The translations under genes and the position numbers were made by a program. Shown piece by piece: positions 1-8,566 of a stretch of DNA of 64,000 bases. Position 1 is the stretch's first letter. Each line of letters starts with the position of its first letter. Under the pieces are notes generated by a model. It saw only the letters and a program-made list of their open reading frames with translations, was not told the origin of the DNA and did not search any database. This DNA is from KBS-96 sp964247975 (GTDB taxonomy: Bacteria; Acidobacteriota; Terriglobia; Bryobacterales; Bryobacteraceae): positions 62,001 through 126,000 of the forward strand of contig CAXTWH010000007.1 in NCBI GenBank assembly GCA_964247975.1, given 5' to 3'.

Positions 1-1502
1 AGCATGGATTGTTCGCCGGCCGCCAAACGATGACCAATTTCCTGGCAAAGCTTTCGCGAAAAAGTGGCAGGCTGCAACGTTTCCAGAAACTCGGCCCGCA
101 TATCCACAATTTCCACCGCAGGCATGGGCCGCTTGGCAATGCGCTCCGGCATTCTCAGGTGAACGTACTTATTTTTTTCGGCGTTATAGCGGCTTTCCAC
201 GCTGGGCGTAGCGGACCCTAATATAGCCACTGCATTCGCTTCTCTGGCTCGCATCAGCGCCACATCGCGGCCATGATAACGAGGCGCTTCCTGCTGTTTA
301 TAACTGCCGTCGTGTTCTTCATCCACAATCACCAGTCCCAGGTTCTGGACCGGCGCAAACACGCCGGATCGTGTTCCTACTACCACTCTCGCCCCGCCAT
401 TTTGAATGCGACGCCATTGGTTAGCCCGTTCCGCTTCGCTGAAAGCGGAATGCAGAATCGCCACTTGATTGCCGAAGCGATGAAAAAACTGTCCGGCCAC
501 GCTGGGCGTCAAGGCAATTTCAGGAACTAGCAATAACGCATTGCGGCCCAGGCCAAGCACCGCTTCAATGCTGCGCATGTAAACTTCCGTTTTGCCGGAC
601 CCGGTAACGCCTTCGAGCAGAAAAGCCCGGAATTCATGCGCTTCCAATCCGCTTTGAATCGCTTCTACCGCTTTCATTTGATAGTCGTTCAACTCAGGCG
701 CGGGCCTTTCAAAGCCGGGAATCGGCTGCAGCGGCTCCAGCTCCAGCCGAACCAACTCTCGTTTCGCTAAAGCGCGCCCGGCAGAAGCAACGTCTTTTAA
801 TACTTCCGTTAACTGCCCCAAATTGTGCGGACCGGGATGAAGTTCCAAAAAAGCCAGCAGTTCGCGTTCCGCCTTGCGCAGCTTTATTCCTTCTGCTGGT
901 CTTTTCGTGAATTCCACCTGCAGCTTTTCGGCTGACACGCGCGATGGGTCGCGGTCGGCGTGTTGGTCTTCAGCAGTAATCCAGCCGCGCTTCGTTAAAC
1001 TACGCAGCGCTTGTTTGCTGTTACCCGCTTTTCCGGCCAGGTATTGCGCGCTGCGCGGTTTATCGGCCAGCAAGCGCAGAATCACGCTTGGCGCATCTTT
1101 GGCTTCACTGGTAAACAACTGCCGCGCCACATCATGCCCCAGGTCAGTTAGAGCATAAGTGGTTGTACGCCGCGCTTCGCCGCCTAAAGGAATCATGCCG
1201 CGCAACACTTCGCCGATCGGAGCGCAGTAATATTCGGCAATCCATTTGCCTAGTTGCAGCAGATCGTCGCCCAGAACAGGCTCTTCATCCAGCAAACGCA
1301 AGGCGTCGCGCAGTTGATACGAAGGCGTATTACTATGGGCGCGCATCGCCACGCCCACCAGATTCCGCGTGCCGAAAGGCACCAGCAAACGACTGCCGCG
1401 CTTTACCCGGTGTTGCAGCGTCTGGGGGAGCTGGTAAGTGAACAACTGATCGATAGGCACCGGCAGGGCAAGATCACAATATTGGGGTAGCGGTTCAGGC
1501 AT
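1..1502 (-). CDS. priA: Primosomal protein N' (PriA helicase), C-terminus cut by window edge
   Basis: PriA is a 3'-5' superfamily 2 DNA helicase that reloads the replisome at stalled forks. I translated this frame by hand; it stays open to base 1. The N-terminal DNA-binding region (CDLALPVPIDQLFTY) is followed near residue 300 by Walker A (GVTGSGKTEVY), then VPEIALTP, GTRSGVFAP, the DEEH box (VDEEHDGSYKQ, near residue 390) and GSATPS. About 500 residues are visible; the rest of the helicase core and the zinc-binding cysteines lie outside the window. The ATG at 1502 overlaps the 3' end of the xylulokinase gene by 8 bases, which suggests translational coupling. No in-frame upstream start is needed. 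Co-transcription of a replication-restart helicase with sugar kinases is unusual but the overlap is clear. Confidence 0.95.
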   Translation of the reverse strand, partial: MPEPLPQYCDLALPVPIDQLFTYQLPQTLQHRVKRGSRLLVPFGTRNLVGVAMRAHSNTPSYQLRDALRLLDEEPVLGDDLLQLGKWIAEYYCAPIGEVLRGMIPLGGEARRTTTYALTDLGHDVARQLFTSEAKDAPSVILRLLADKPRSAQYLAGKAGNSKQALRSLTKRGWITAEDQHADRDPSRVSAEKLQVEFTKRPAEGIKLRKAERELLAFLELHPGPHNLGQLTEVLKDVASAGRALAKRELVRLELEPLQPIPGFERPAPELNDYQMKAVEAIQSGLEAHEFRAFLLEGVTGSGKTEVYMRSIEAVLGLGRNALLLVPEIALTPSVAGQFFHRFGNQVAILHSAFSEAERANQWRRIQNGGARVVVGTRSGVFAPVQNLGLVIVDEEHDGSYKQQEAPRYHGRDVALMRAREANAVAILGSATPSVESRYNAEKNKYVHLRMPERIAKRPMPAVEIVDMRAEFLETLQPATFSRKLCQEIGHRLAAGEQSM

Positions 1503-2994
1503 CCAATTGGCCGATATCCTGGTATGCCTGCTTTAAAGCCGGATAAAGAGAAGCGTAAATGCGATAAGCTTGGTTGTAGAACGCCTGGGCTTCCGGTTCG
1601 GCGCGTTTGTTGTTCACTTCTTTGATCACTGCCGCACAGGCTTCTTTGGCGCTGCGGTATTCGCCGGTTCCCACTAAAGCTAATAATGCTGCTCCGTAAG
1701 CGGAGCCTTCCTGCGTGTGCAGCGTCACCACCGGAACGCCGAAAATATCAGCAAACAACTGATGCCAGAACGGGCTTTGGGCGCCGCCGCCGGAAAGCCG
1801 CACATTCTTCACCGGCGCGTCCAGTTGTTTGATGATTTCCAGGCAATCGCGCAAACTATACGAAACGCCTTCAAGCACTGCGCGTGTCAGGTCGGCTCGT
1901 TGATGTTTGGCGGTCAATCCCACAAAAGCCGCTCGCGCCAAGGCATCCAGATGCGGCGTGCGCTCGCCCATCAGGTAAGGCAGCCAGAAAAGCCCCTGCG
2001 CGCCGCGCGGCGAAAGCGTGGCTTCGGCGGTTAAATCATCGTATGCGGTTCCGGCGGCAAACCGGTTGCGAAACCATTGCAGGCTTAGTCCGGCCCCTTG
2101 CGTCACGCCCATCACATGCCAGGTGTCAGGCATGGCATGGCAGAAAGTATGCACCCGGCCTTGTTCGTCGTAAACGGGTTTGTCCAGGTAAGCAAACACC
2201 ACTCCTGAGGTGCCAACCGTGCAGGACACCGCGCCCGTTTCAACGATTCCGTTTCCGATCGCGCTGGCCGCTTGGTCGCCGCCGCCGCCCACCACCGGCG
2301 TTCCTGCTTTCAAGCCGGTCCGTTCGGCAGCTTCCTGACTCACCACGCCCGTTATCTCACTCGATTCATACACCTTCGGCAGAATGGAAAAATCAATACC
2401 AAGCGCTTCCGCCATTCCGGCGGACCAACGCCGGTGAACCACATCAAACAGCGCGGTGCCGCTGGCGTCGGAAACTTCGGTTGCAAATTCGCCAGTCAGC
2501 TTGAACCGAATATAATCTTTCGGCAGCAGCAGATGACGCGCCCGTTCATAATTGGACGGCTCCTCGTCGCGCACCCACAACAGCTTCGGAAGCGTAAAGC
2601 CGGTCAGAACCGGATTAGCGATAAAGGCAAGCACCTGCTCGCGCCCGACCGCAGCATTAATGGCATCCACCTGCTTTTGGCTGCGCTGGTCGCACCAGAT
2701 TAACGCCGGGCGTATCACCTGCTGTTTTTCATTCAACAGCACCAAACCGTGCATCTGGCCGGTTAATCCGATTCCCCGCACCGCCTCGCCGGAACTATTG
2801 GCGGCCTTTAGAACACCCTGAATGGCTTCCTGGGCGGCGCGCCACCAGTCGTCAGGATGTTGTTCCGCCCATAAGGGGCGAGCCATTGTCATGTCTTCAT
2901 GCAGCGCCGTATAGGAATAACGAACCGTTCCTGCACCATCCACCAGCAGCGCGCGCGAGCCGCCGGTGCCGATATCGAGACCAAGCCAATACAT
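1495..2994 (-). CDS. xylB: Xylulokinase (FGGY carbohydrate kinase)
   Basis: Phosphorylates D-xylulose to xylulose 5-phosphate, feeding the pentose phosphate pathway in the cytoplasm. The 499-residue length is normal for XylB. It begins with the FGGY phosphate-binding motif (GLDIGTGGSRALLVD), continues with GLTGQMHGLVLL and the WCDQRS sugar-binding segment, has the catalytic-Asp segment GGGGDQAASAIGNG near residue 240, and the C-terminal ATP-binding VRLSGGGAQSPFW. Its ATG shares one base with the stop of the upstream ROK kinase (TAATG), and its stop lies inside the start of priA, so the three genes form one tight transcription unit. Other FGGY sugars are possible, but the MHG motif favours xylulose. 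Confidence 0.93.
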   Translation of the reverse strand: MYWLGLDIGTGGSRALLVDGAGTVRYSYTALHEDMTMARPLWAEQHPDDWWRAAQEAIQGVLKAANSSGEAVRGIGLTGQMHGLVLLNEKQQVIRPALIWCDQRSQKQVDAINAAVGREQVLAFIANPVLTGFTLPKLLWVRDEEPSNYERARHLLLPKDYIRFKLTGEFATEVSDASGTALFDVVHRRWSAGMAEALGIDFSILPKVYESSEITGVVSQEAAERTGLKAGTPVVGGGGDQAASAIGNGIVETGAVSCTVGTSGVVFAYLDKPVYDEQGRVHTFCHAMPDTWHVMGVTQGAGLSLQWFRNRFAAGTAYDDLTAEATLSPRGAQGLFWLPYLMGERTPHLDALARAAFVGLTAKHQRADLTRAVLEGVSYSLRDCLEIIKQLDAPVKNVRLSGGGAQSPFWHQLFADIFGVPVVTLHTQEGSAYGAALLALVGTGEYRSAKEACAAVIKEVNNKRAEPEAQAFYNQAYRIYASLYPALKQAYQDIGQLDA

Positions 2995-3947
2995 TAAACC
3001 GTTTGTCCTTTATACGCCTGTTCCACCGAAAGAGCGCCGCGCTGCAGCGGCAGATAAGCCGCTCCGATTAACCCGGCCTCATTGCCGAGCGTTCCTTTTT
3101 CAATGCGCGTTCCGGTCCGGCTGAACGTGTAGGATCGGGTTTGAATTTCCTCCATCATAGGCGGATAAAAAAGATCCCAAGCGGCCAGCACTCCGCCGCT
3201 TAACAGATACAAGGGGAAATTAAAAACGTTAATCATGTTAGCCAGTGCAATGCCGAGTGCGCGGCCCATTGATCTGAAACACTGTCGCGCTCGCGTATTG
3301 CCGCCCACCGCAAGTTTATAAACATCTTCCGCCGTCATATCTTCGCCCAACTGCAGCATACGCGCCATTGCGATAATGGCGGTAGCGGAAGCGTGTTTTT
3401 CCAGGCAGCCGCTGTTGCCGCAGCCGCAAGGATTGCCTTCCGGGATTACCGTCATATGCCCGAACTCTCCGGCCATGCCCAGGTAACCCCGCAGAATCCG
3501 CCCGCCCACAATAATTCCGCCGCCGATGCCGGTGCCGAGCGTCAACAACACCAATTCGTCCACGCCGCGTCCCGCGCCCATCCATTGCTCGCCCAATGCC
3601 GCAGCATTCGCGTCATTTTCCAGGATAACGGTCGTGTTCAGATGCTTTTGCAATTCGTCGCGCACGGAAAATCCGGTAAAGCTCGGCAGATTGGCTGATC
3701 CGATTACCACGCCGGTATCGGCTTCGATATAACCGGGAATGCCGACGCCCACTCCTTGCAAGCCGTCCGCGCCCACCTGATCGCGCACAGTCTGAATGGC
3801 GGCTGCCATGTCGTTGATGATGAGGTCGCGGCTGCCCGCATAATGCGTGTGGCTGGATATCTTATCAATTATCTGGCCGGTTTCGCTGACCGCCGCCGCG
3901 CGAAGATTTGTTCCACCCAGGTCAACGCCGATCGAATACGCTTGCAT
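2994..3947 (-). CDS. ROK-family sugar kinase (glucokinase-like)
   Basis: Predicted ATP-dependent hexokinase of the ROK family, most like glucokinases. It shows the N-terminal phosphate loop GVDLGGTNLRAA, the sugar-binding ENDANAAALGE with the catalytic Asp, LGTGIGGGI, and the ROK zinc motif with Cys residues in CGCGNSGCLEKHASA around residue 180. No helix-turn-helix precedes the kinase domain, so it is an enzyme and not an ROK repressor. I chose the ATG at 3947, directly before QAYSIGVDLGG; the TTG at 3965 would add six residues with no sign of function. It is the first gene of the ROK-xylB-priA unit, and a perfect palindrome lies about 50 bases upstream. Substrate (glucose, fructose or N-acetyl sugar) cannot be fixed from sequence. 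Confidence 0.9.
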   Translation of the reverse strand: MQAYSIGVDLGGTNLRAAAVSETGQIIDKISSHTHYAGSRDLIINDMAAAIQTVRDQVGADGLQGVGVGIPGYIEADTGVVIGSANLPSFTGFSVRDELQKHLNTTVILENDANAAALGEQWMGAGRGVDELVLLTLGTGIGGGIIVGGRILRGYLGMAGEFGHMTVIPEGNPCGCGNSGCLEKHASATAIIAMARMLQLGEDMTAEDVYKLAVGGNTRARQCFRSMGRALGIALANMINVFNFPLYLLSGGVLAAWDLFYPPMMEEIQTRSYTFSRTGTRIEKGTLGNEAGLIGAAYLPLQRGALSVEQAYKGQTV

Positions 3948-3998
3948 GCGGTGGAATGATAACAAATCGGAACGCCGGATTGAGCAGAAAAGCGCGGC

Positions 3999-4014
3999 GT
4001 AACAGAACTGTTAC
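3999..4014. promoter_or_regulatory. 16-bp perfect palindrome upstream of the ROK-xylB-priA operon
   Basis: The sequence GTAACAG-AA-CTGTTAC is a perfect inverted repeat with 7-base arms. It sits between the end of the hybrid kinase gene and the ROK kinase start, 52 bases upstream of the ATG. A related half-site (AACAGTTTAACTG) lies at about 4027-4039. The position and symmetry suit a dimeric repressor operator for the sugar-kinase operon. No T-tract follows, so it is not a typical terminator. Function is inference. Confidence 0.45.
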
Positions 4015-4033
4015 TTTGAACACTTATAACAGT

Positions 4034-7000
4034 TTAACTGGTGGCGCTGCTTTGAAGAACGCGCCGCAAATCTACCGCCTGCACAGGCCGGCTCAGGTAA
4101 GCATCCGCCCCGGCGCTGAGAATTTTTTTTTCTTCCGCCAGCGTCGGCTTGGCCGTAAGGGCAATCAGCGAAGGGCGGGAAATTCCCTTGGCGCGGGAAC
4201 GGATTTCCCGCACCAGCTCCAGGCTGTTCATGCCCGTTAGCTCCAGGTCAATCACAATCAAATCAAAAGCCGTTTGTTCCAGCAGTTCCAAAGCATCCGC
4301 TCCGGAAGGAACAGTGGTCACGGCGCAGCCTTGCCTTTCCAGATGCCGCATGCCGATTTTCAAATTCAGTTCGTTGCCTTCCACCAGCAGCACGCGAAGA
4401 GGCTGCAACTCAAGCGCAGTCCGGCGTGGATGGCCCACAGACGCTGGCGGCGTTTCCGGTTCGGATAAAGGAACAAAAAAGCTGAACGTGCTGCCGACGT
4501 CCACTTCGCTGTCGAGCGTCAGTTCGCCCTGCATCTGCGCCACCAAGCGGCTGCAGATAGATAGTCCTAAACCGGTGCCGCCGAACTTCCGGGTCGGGGA
4601 GCCGTCTACCTGCTGAAACGGCTCGAAAATCAGCGACCATTTTTCGCGGTGAATTCCTGGGCCGGTGTCCCGCACGCTGAAATGAATCCGATCTTTAAAC
4701 TGCGCGGCAGGGTCGCGGAAAACCAGAATTTGAATACGCCCTTGTTCCGTAAATTTAGCCGCATTGTTGGCCAGACTGCTTAACACCTGCTGCAGGCGAT
4801 CCGGGTCGCCCACCACCGCATCCGGCAGATCGTCCGCTACCAACACCCGAAACTCCAGTCCTTTTTTCCCTGCTACCATCGCCGGTGTTCCCACTGCTTT
4901 TTCCACGCACTCGCGCAGGGAAAATGGGATTTTCTGCAGCAGCAGCCGACCAGCCTGAAGTTTGGAGAAATCCAGAATATCGTTCAACAAGTACAGCAGG
5001 GATCGCGCCGATTGTTCCGCCAATCGCAGGTAATCGCGCTGTTCTTCGGTGAGCGGAGTTCCCAAAGCCAGGCTCGTCATGCCGAGCACGCCATGCAGCG
5101 GCGTTCGGATTTCATGGCTGATGTTGGCCAGAAACTCATCTTTCAAACGGTTGACGCGCTGCGCTTCCACCAGCAGATCTTCAATCTGCTTTTTCTGCTG
5201 TTCTACCGTAACTTTTTCCGTCCGGATCTCCGCCGTTCGCTGTTCCACCATCCGGGCCAGCAGATTCTTCTGCGTTACCAACACGCCGACGCGCCATCGC
5301 CAAACAGTCACAATTCCAAAAATCAGCAGCGCCGCCGCCGCCGCAATCATCCAGGGAGCTTGCCACCAGTAAGGTTCCACTTGAAACGAAACTTCAGCCG
5401 GATGCGTGATCCAGCCTCGTTCCGGGTGATATGCCTTGGCTTGAAAATGGTAAGTGCCCCAGCCTAGGTTCGGAAATACGGCTTCGCCATCGGTTTCATC
5501 AATCCATTGATTGCTTAAACCAAGCAAACGGTAGCGGAAACGCGCATGTTGCCGCTCGCTGAAGGAAAGCACGGAAAAGCGCAGCTTCACGGTAGCCCCG
5601 GCTGGAAGCGGTTTATTCAAGCGATTTGTTTCCACGCGGCTGCCGTCCACTTCCATATCAGTCATGGCGACGGCGGGAATTCCGGTCGGCGGAACTTCCT
5701 GGGAAACATCAAAATGGCTCAAACCGCGACTGGTGCCGATCCAGATGGAAGCATCGGTATCGGCAAAGAACGCATTGAAATTGGTGTTGGAGCCGATCAG
5801 CCCATCCTCAGTGCCGTAATGCCGCCAACCGTTTGGCTTCCACACGTCCACTCCGGCATCGGTGCCAACCCACACCCAGCCGCGCCGATCGCTTTCCACG
5901 AAATTAATGGCATCGCTCGTCAGATAATTCTTCTGCGTGAAATGCTCAATCCCTAAATGGCCATTTTCGTAGATCAGCCGCGAAACTCCCAGATTGGTGT
6001 TATAGCCGATCCAGATTCGTCCCCCGGCATCTTCCGTCATGAACGCCACCGCATCTTCCAGCAAACGATCGCGCCAGGTAAACTTCTGCCATTTTTCCTG
6101 ATCTTTCAAAAATAAGCCGGCCAGGGTTGCCGCCCAGGTCCGGCCCTGCCGGTCGATCAATACCCGGTAAACCGATCCTTCTTTGGTTTCCGGCGCAAAG
6201 CTTTCCAGCGCAGTCCAACGCCGGAAATGCCAGCCGGTAACTGTGTTTCCGCCCGCAACCGCACAAGTGCCGATGAAAACGCCTTGCCGTGTGTACACCC
6301 AGAGGTCCTTGCCGATCACGTCAAGCCCCACAATGCGCTGCCCTGAAAAACCTTCCGCCACCTCAATCACGCGCAGCTTGCCCGTAGCCGGATCAAGCGC
6401 GGCCAGTCCGTTATCAAGCGTGGCAATCCAGATTGTGCCGTCCAGGGTGGAGCGAACGGAGCGAATCTGGTTCAACCAGGGCGCTTTCCCAACCGATTTC
6501 AGTTTGGACCCGACCAGTTCGTTCAGCGCGCGCCGGGTTCCCACCCAAAGCCGGTTCTGCCCGTCGCGATGAATGGTTTCCACAATATGCCCGGATAAAC
6601 CATCCTGTTCGCTGTAGCCTTCCCAGCCATGCGCCCCGGCCCATAACAACAAGCCTTGGCTGGCTGTGCCGATCCAGGGCTGGTCTTCTTTATCAGTCAG
6701 GGTGCAGCAGATCGGGTCGTCCGGCAGTCCATTTTTAACTCCCGCCCACCAGGAACCATCCACCCGCCGCAGACCCTCATCAGTCGGAATCACCAGCTCG
6801 CCAGCCGAATCCAGGCTCAGTTGATCGCTCCAGTTTCCGCTCGGCAGATGAGCAATGAACTGAAAGCGACTTCCTTCTTTTCGCATCATCCGAACGCTTT
6901 TACGGCTGCGTAGATACAGATCGCCGTGGCGGTCCCGCGCCATGCCATTCCATTCTTCATCGCTCGGCAATCCTTCGGCGGTTGAATAACGCTTTAACTG

Positions 7001-7579
7001 CCCGTTATTTAGATTCCACAGTGAATCGGAAGCCGTGAACCAAAGCTGGGTGTTATCCGGGTAAACGGTGCGCGTAGGAATGCGCGGCGCTCCCGTCACC
7101 GGCTCCACTTTCCAGAAGTCGCCGCCCCAGGTCGCTTCCAACAGTCCTTCAATAGCGGCAATGTAAACCACGCCTTTGGGGTCGGAAGCAATCGATTGCG
7201 CGTGAACCACGATCGGAGAATCCTGCCGAAGCGGTTTCCAGATGCCGTTCTGCAAAGTTACTAGACCAGCCGAAGTTCCCACCCAGAGCGTTTCGTTTTG
7301 GGATTCGGTGACGGCTTGTATCCAATTGCTCGGCAATCCTTGCGCGGTTGTGAACTTTGTAAAATTCTGCCCGTCAAAACGGAATAAGCCGTTTTCGGTG
7401 CCAATCCAAAGAAAGCCTTGCTTAGTTTGGGTAAGACAGCGAACAGAAAGATTTTTTAACCCTTCCAGTTGACCGAATTGTTTGAAAAGGTAATGTTGAG
7501 CATGCAGAAAAGGCGTGCTCAACCAGACGAAATAGGCTGCAAACAACAGCCGGAAACACTGCTTCTTCAAAACACTCAT
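4034..7579 (-). CDS. Hybrid sensor histidine kinase with periplasmic two-component propeller
   Basis: A large membrane sensor of 1181 residues. A signal peptide (about 1-27) leads into many Reg_prop repeats of the form LWIGTxxGLxxFDG, expected to fold as two periplasmic seven-bladed propellers (about 30-680). A Y_Y_Y domain follows (RFRYRLLGL..W), then a transmembrane helix (WMIAAAAALLIFG, about 755-780) and a coiled coil. The HisKA domain has the H-box ANISHEIRTPLHG, and the ATPase has DTGPGI and GGTGLGLSIC. The last ~119 residues are a receiver domain. That receiver is degenerate: the usual acidic pair is EG (LLVEGNELN), and the conserved Lys is Arg (YLSRPVQ), though the phosphate-accepting Asp is kept (LIVIDLEL). 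There is no DNA-binding output domain, unlike Bacteroides HTCS proteins. The architecture suggests sensing of polysaccharide fragments; the ligand is unknown. Confidence 0.92.
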   Translation of the reverse strand: MSVLKKQCFRLLFAAYFVWLSTPFLHAQHYLFKQFGQLEGLKNLSVRCLTQTKQGFLWIGTENGLFRFDGQNFTKFTTAQGLPSNWIQAVTESQNETLWVGTSAGLVTLQNGIWKPLRQDSPIVVHAQSIASDPKGVVYIAAIEGLLEATWGGDFWKVEPVTGAPRIPTRTVYPDNTQLWFTASDSLWNLNNGQLKRYSTAEGLPSDEEWNGMARDRHGDLYLRSRKSVRMMRKEGSRFQFIAHLPSGNWSDQLSLDSAGELVIPTDEGLRRVDGSWWAGVKNGLPDDPICCTLTDKEDQPWIGTASQGLLLWAGAHGWEGYSEQDGLSGHIVETIHRDGQNRLWVGTRRALNELVGSKLKSVGKAPWLNQIRSVRSTLDGTIWIATLDNGLAALDPATGKLRVIEVAEGFSGQRIVGLDVIGKDLWVYTRQGVFIGTCAVAGGNTVTGWHFRRWTALESFAPETKEGSVYRVLIDRQGRTWAATLAGLFLKDQEKWQKFTWRDRLLEDAVAFMTEDAGGRIWIGYNTNLGVSRLIYENGHLGIEHFTQKNYLTSDAINFVESDRRGWVWVGTDAGVDVWKPNGWRHYGTEDGLIGSNTNFNAFFADTDASIWIGTSRGLSHFDVSQEVPPTGIPAVAMTDMEVDGSRVETNRLNKPLPAGATVKLRFSVLSFSERQHARFRYRLLGLSNQWIDETDGEAVFPNLGWGTYHFQAKAYHPERGWITHPAEVSFQVEPYWWQAPWMIAAAAALLIFGIVTVWRWRVGVLVTQKNLLARMVEQRTAEIRTEKVTVEQQKKQIEDLLVEAQRVNRLKDEFLANISHEIRTPLHGVLGMTSLALGTPLTEEQRDYLRLAEQSARSLLYLLNDILDFSKLQAGRLLLQKIPFSLRECVEKAVGTPAMVAGKKGLEFRVLVADDLPDAVVGDPDRLQQVLSSLANNAAKFTEQGRIQILVFRDPAAQFKDRIHFSVRDTGPGIHREKWSLIFEPFQQVDGSPTRKFGGTGLGLSICSRLVAQMQGELTLDSEVDVGSTFSFFVPLSEPETPPASVGHPRRTALELQPLRVLLVEGNELNLKIGMRHLERQGCAVTTVPSGADALELLEQTAFDLIVIDLELTGMNSLELVREIRSRAKGISRPSLIALTAKPTLAEEKKILSAGADAYLSRPVQAVDLRRVLQSSATS

Positions 7580-7668
7580 TTCACCGCTTTCCGCACTGTA
7601 CCAGACTGGCGGTGTTTTCCAAGGCGATTCAAGTACTTACCGTGAGTTATGCTAGGCCGTAGTACGAG

Positions 7669-7935
7669 ATGCCTTGTTTATTTGCAATTCTAGTGGTAGT
7701 GTTTCCCCGGGTGGCCATTGTTTTGCTCTACCTGCTGACAAACTTCTTTGCCCACGTTTACAGTTCCGTATTAATTCCAATACTTGGTTTTCTGTTTTTG
7801 CCGTTGACGTTGATTGTTTACACTTATTTCGTCAATTCGCATACCGTTTTAAACACCGCCTCATTTGTGATACTGTTTGTGGCCGTTATTATTGATCTGG
7901 GCTTGGTAGGCGGCGCGGCCAGAAGACGAAATTGA
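7669..7935 (+). CDS. Small hydrophobic membrane protein, unknown function
   Basis: An 88-residue protein made almost entirely of hydrophobic stretches, with about three predicted membrane helices (FAILVVVFPRVAIVLLYLL, ILGFLFLPLTLIVYTYF, FVILFVAVIIDLGLVGGA) and a basic C-terminus (AARRRN) that should face the cytoplasm. It is divergent from the hybrid kinase gene with 89 bases between them. Composition and a clean start-to-stop frame support a real gene, but I recognise no family and see no strong ribosome-binding site. Confidence 0.6.
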   Translation: MPCLFAILVVVFPRVAIVLLYLLTNFFAHVYSSVLIPILGFLFLPLTLIVYTYFVNSHTVLNTASFVILFVAVIIDLGLVGGAARRRN

Positions 7936-7966
7936 CTTCGATAACAGGAACAATCCCGCTTCATCG

Positions 7967-8359
7967 CTACCGGGATTGCGCGTTAAACTCGCGTGTTTTC
8001 AGTCCTGAACGGTGTCTGGAGCGTGGGGACAGAGAGCGGTCAGGAGTGTGCTTAACAGCCACCGGAACAGCTTTGGCGCTGATTCCTGTAGCAATCTCTT
8101 CCAAAAAATCAAGAGATTGGGGAGTAGGGGCCACGAAAACCGCACCTTGTTGATACATTTCGTGCAGCAAGTGGTGTCCCTCAAGGTCGTACCCTTTGAG
8201 AGAAGAAATATCTACTACCAGTTGGCGCCAGAAAACGCTGGATTGCGAAGTTTGCCGGGCTGTTTCGAGCTGTTCAGTCAACTGTCCGCTCAAATAGCCG
8301 TTTACCTCTACCCGTAATTCTTCGCTGCCGTCATGTACGTGTAGGGTATCTGTTGTCAT
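7967..8359 (-). CDS. STAS-like domain protein (anti-sigma antagonist-like)
   Basis: A 130-residue cytoplasmic protein. Residues about 5-95 follow the STAS pattern: a beta strand with VEVNGYLSGQ, an amphipathic helix (LTEQLETARQT), a central strand LVVDISSLKGYD in the place of the SpoIIAA phosphorylation loop, then GHHLLHEMYQQGA. The tail (about 100-130) is basic and likely disordered. An AGAGG ribosome-binding site precedes the ATG. STAS proteins usually regulate sigma factors or transporters by partner switching, but no partner kinase is adjacent. The fold call is moderate and the role is unknown. Confidence 0.6.
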   Translation of the reverse strand: MTTDTLHVHDGSEELRVEVNGYLSGQLTEQLETARQTSQSSVFWRQLVVDISSLKGYDLEGHHLLHEMYQQGAVFVAPTPQSLDFLEEIATGISAKAVPVAVKHTPDRSLSPRSRHRSGLKTREFNAQSR

Positions 8360-8566
8360 CCTCTGTAAAACCCGTTACTCTGAGCGTGAGACTCAGTCGT
8401 ACTCTTTTTCGCTACTTCAATTATGAAGCTTTTTTTATAAGTTCGAAAGTTTTTTTGATTAAGTGTTTTTTCTTGTAATACTCTTGTTTGTTTCAAATAA
8501 CTTCCACTCGCAAATTTTTGGCCTTAATGAGGCCCACTAAACCTAATGAGGCCCACTAAATTTGAT
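8360..8566. other. AT-rich intergenic stretch with a short tandem repeat
   Basis: About 200 bases, markedly richer in A/T than the surroundings, between the STAS-like gene and the PQQ-type propeller gene. It contains several T-runs and a small inverted repeat near 8381-8397 (CTGAG...CTCAG). It probably holds the promoter of the STAS-like gene. I see no open frame in it. Confidence 0.5.
8525..8560. repeat. 17-bp direct tandem repeat
   Basis: The 17-mer TAATGAGGCCCACTAAA occurs twice, at 8525-8541 and 8544-8560, with a period of 19 bases. It sits immediately downstream of the propeller gene stop at 8567. It may be a slippage duplication or part of a decayed terminator; function unknown. Confidence 0.75.

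Noticed and set aside
1884..2504. Long plus-strand open frames antisense to xylulokinase
   Set aside because: They are rich in Arg, Pro and Ala, resemble no family, and lie wholly inside a well-conserved gene on the other strand.
5012..5956. Open frames on the plus strand opposite the hybrid kinase gene
   Set aside because: Shadow frames of a high-GC coding region with no ribosome-binding site or known domain.
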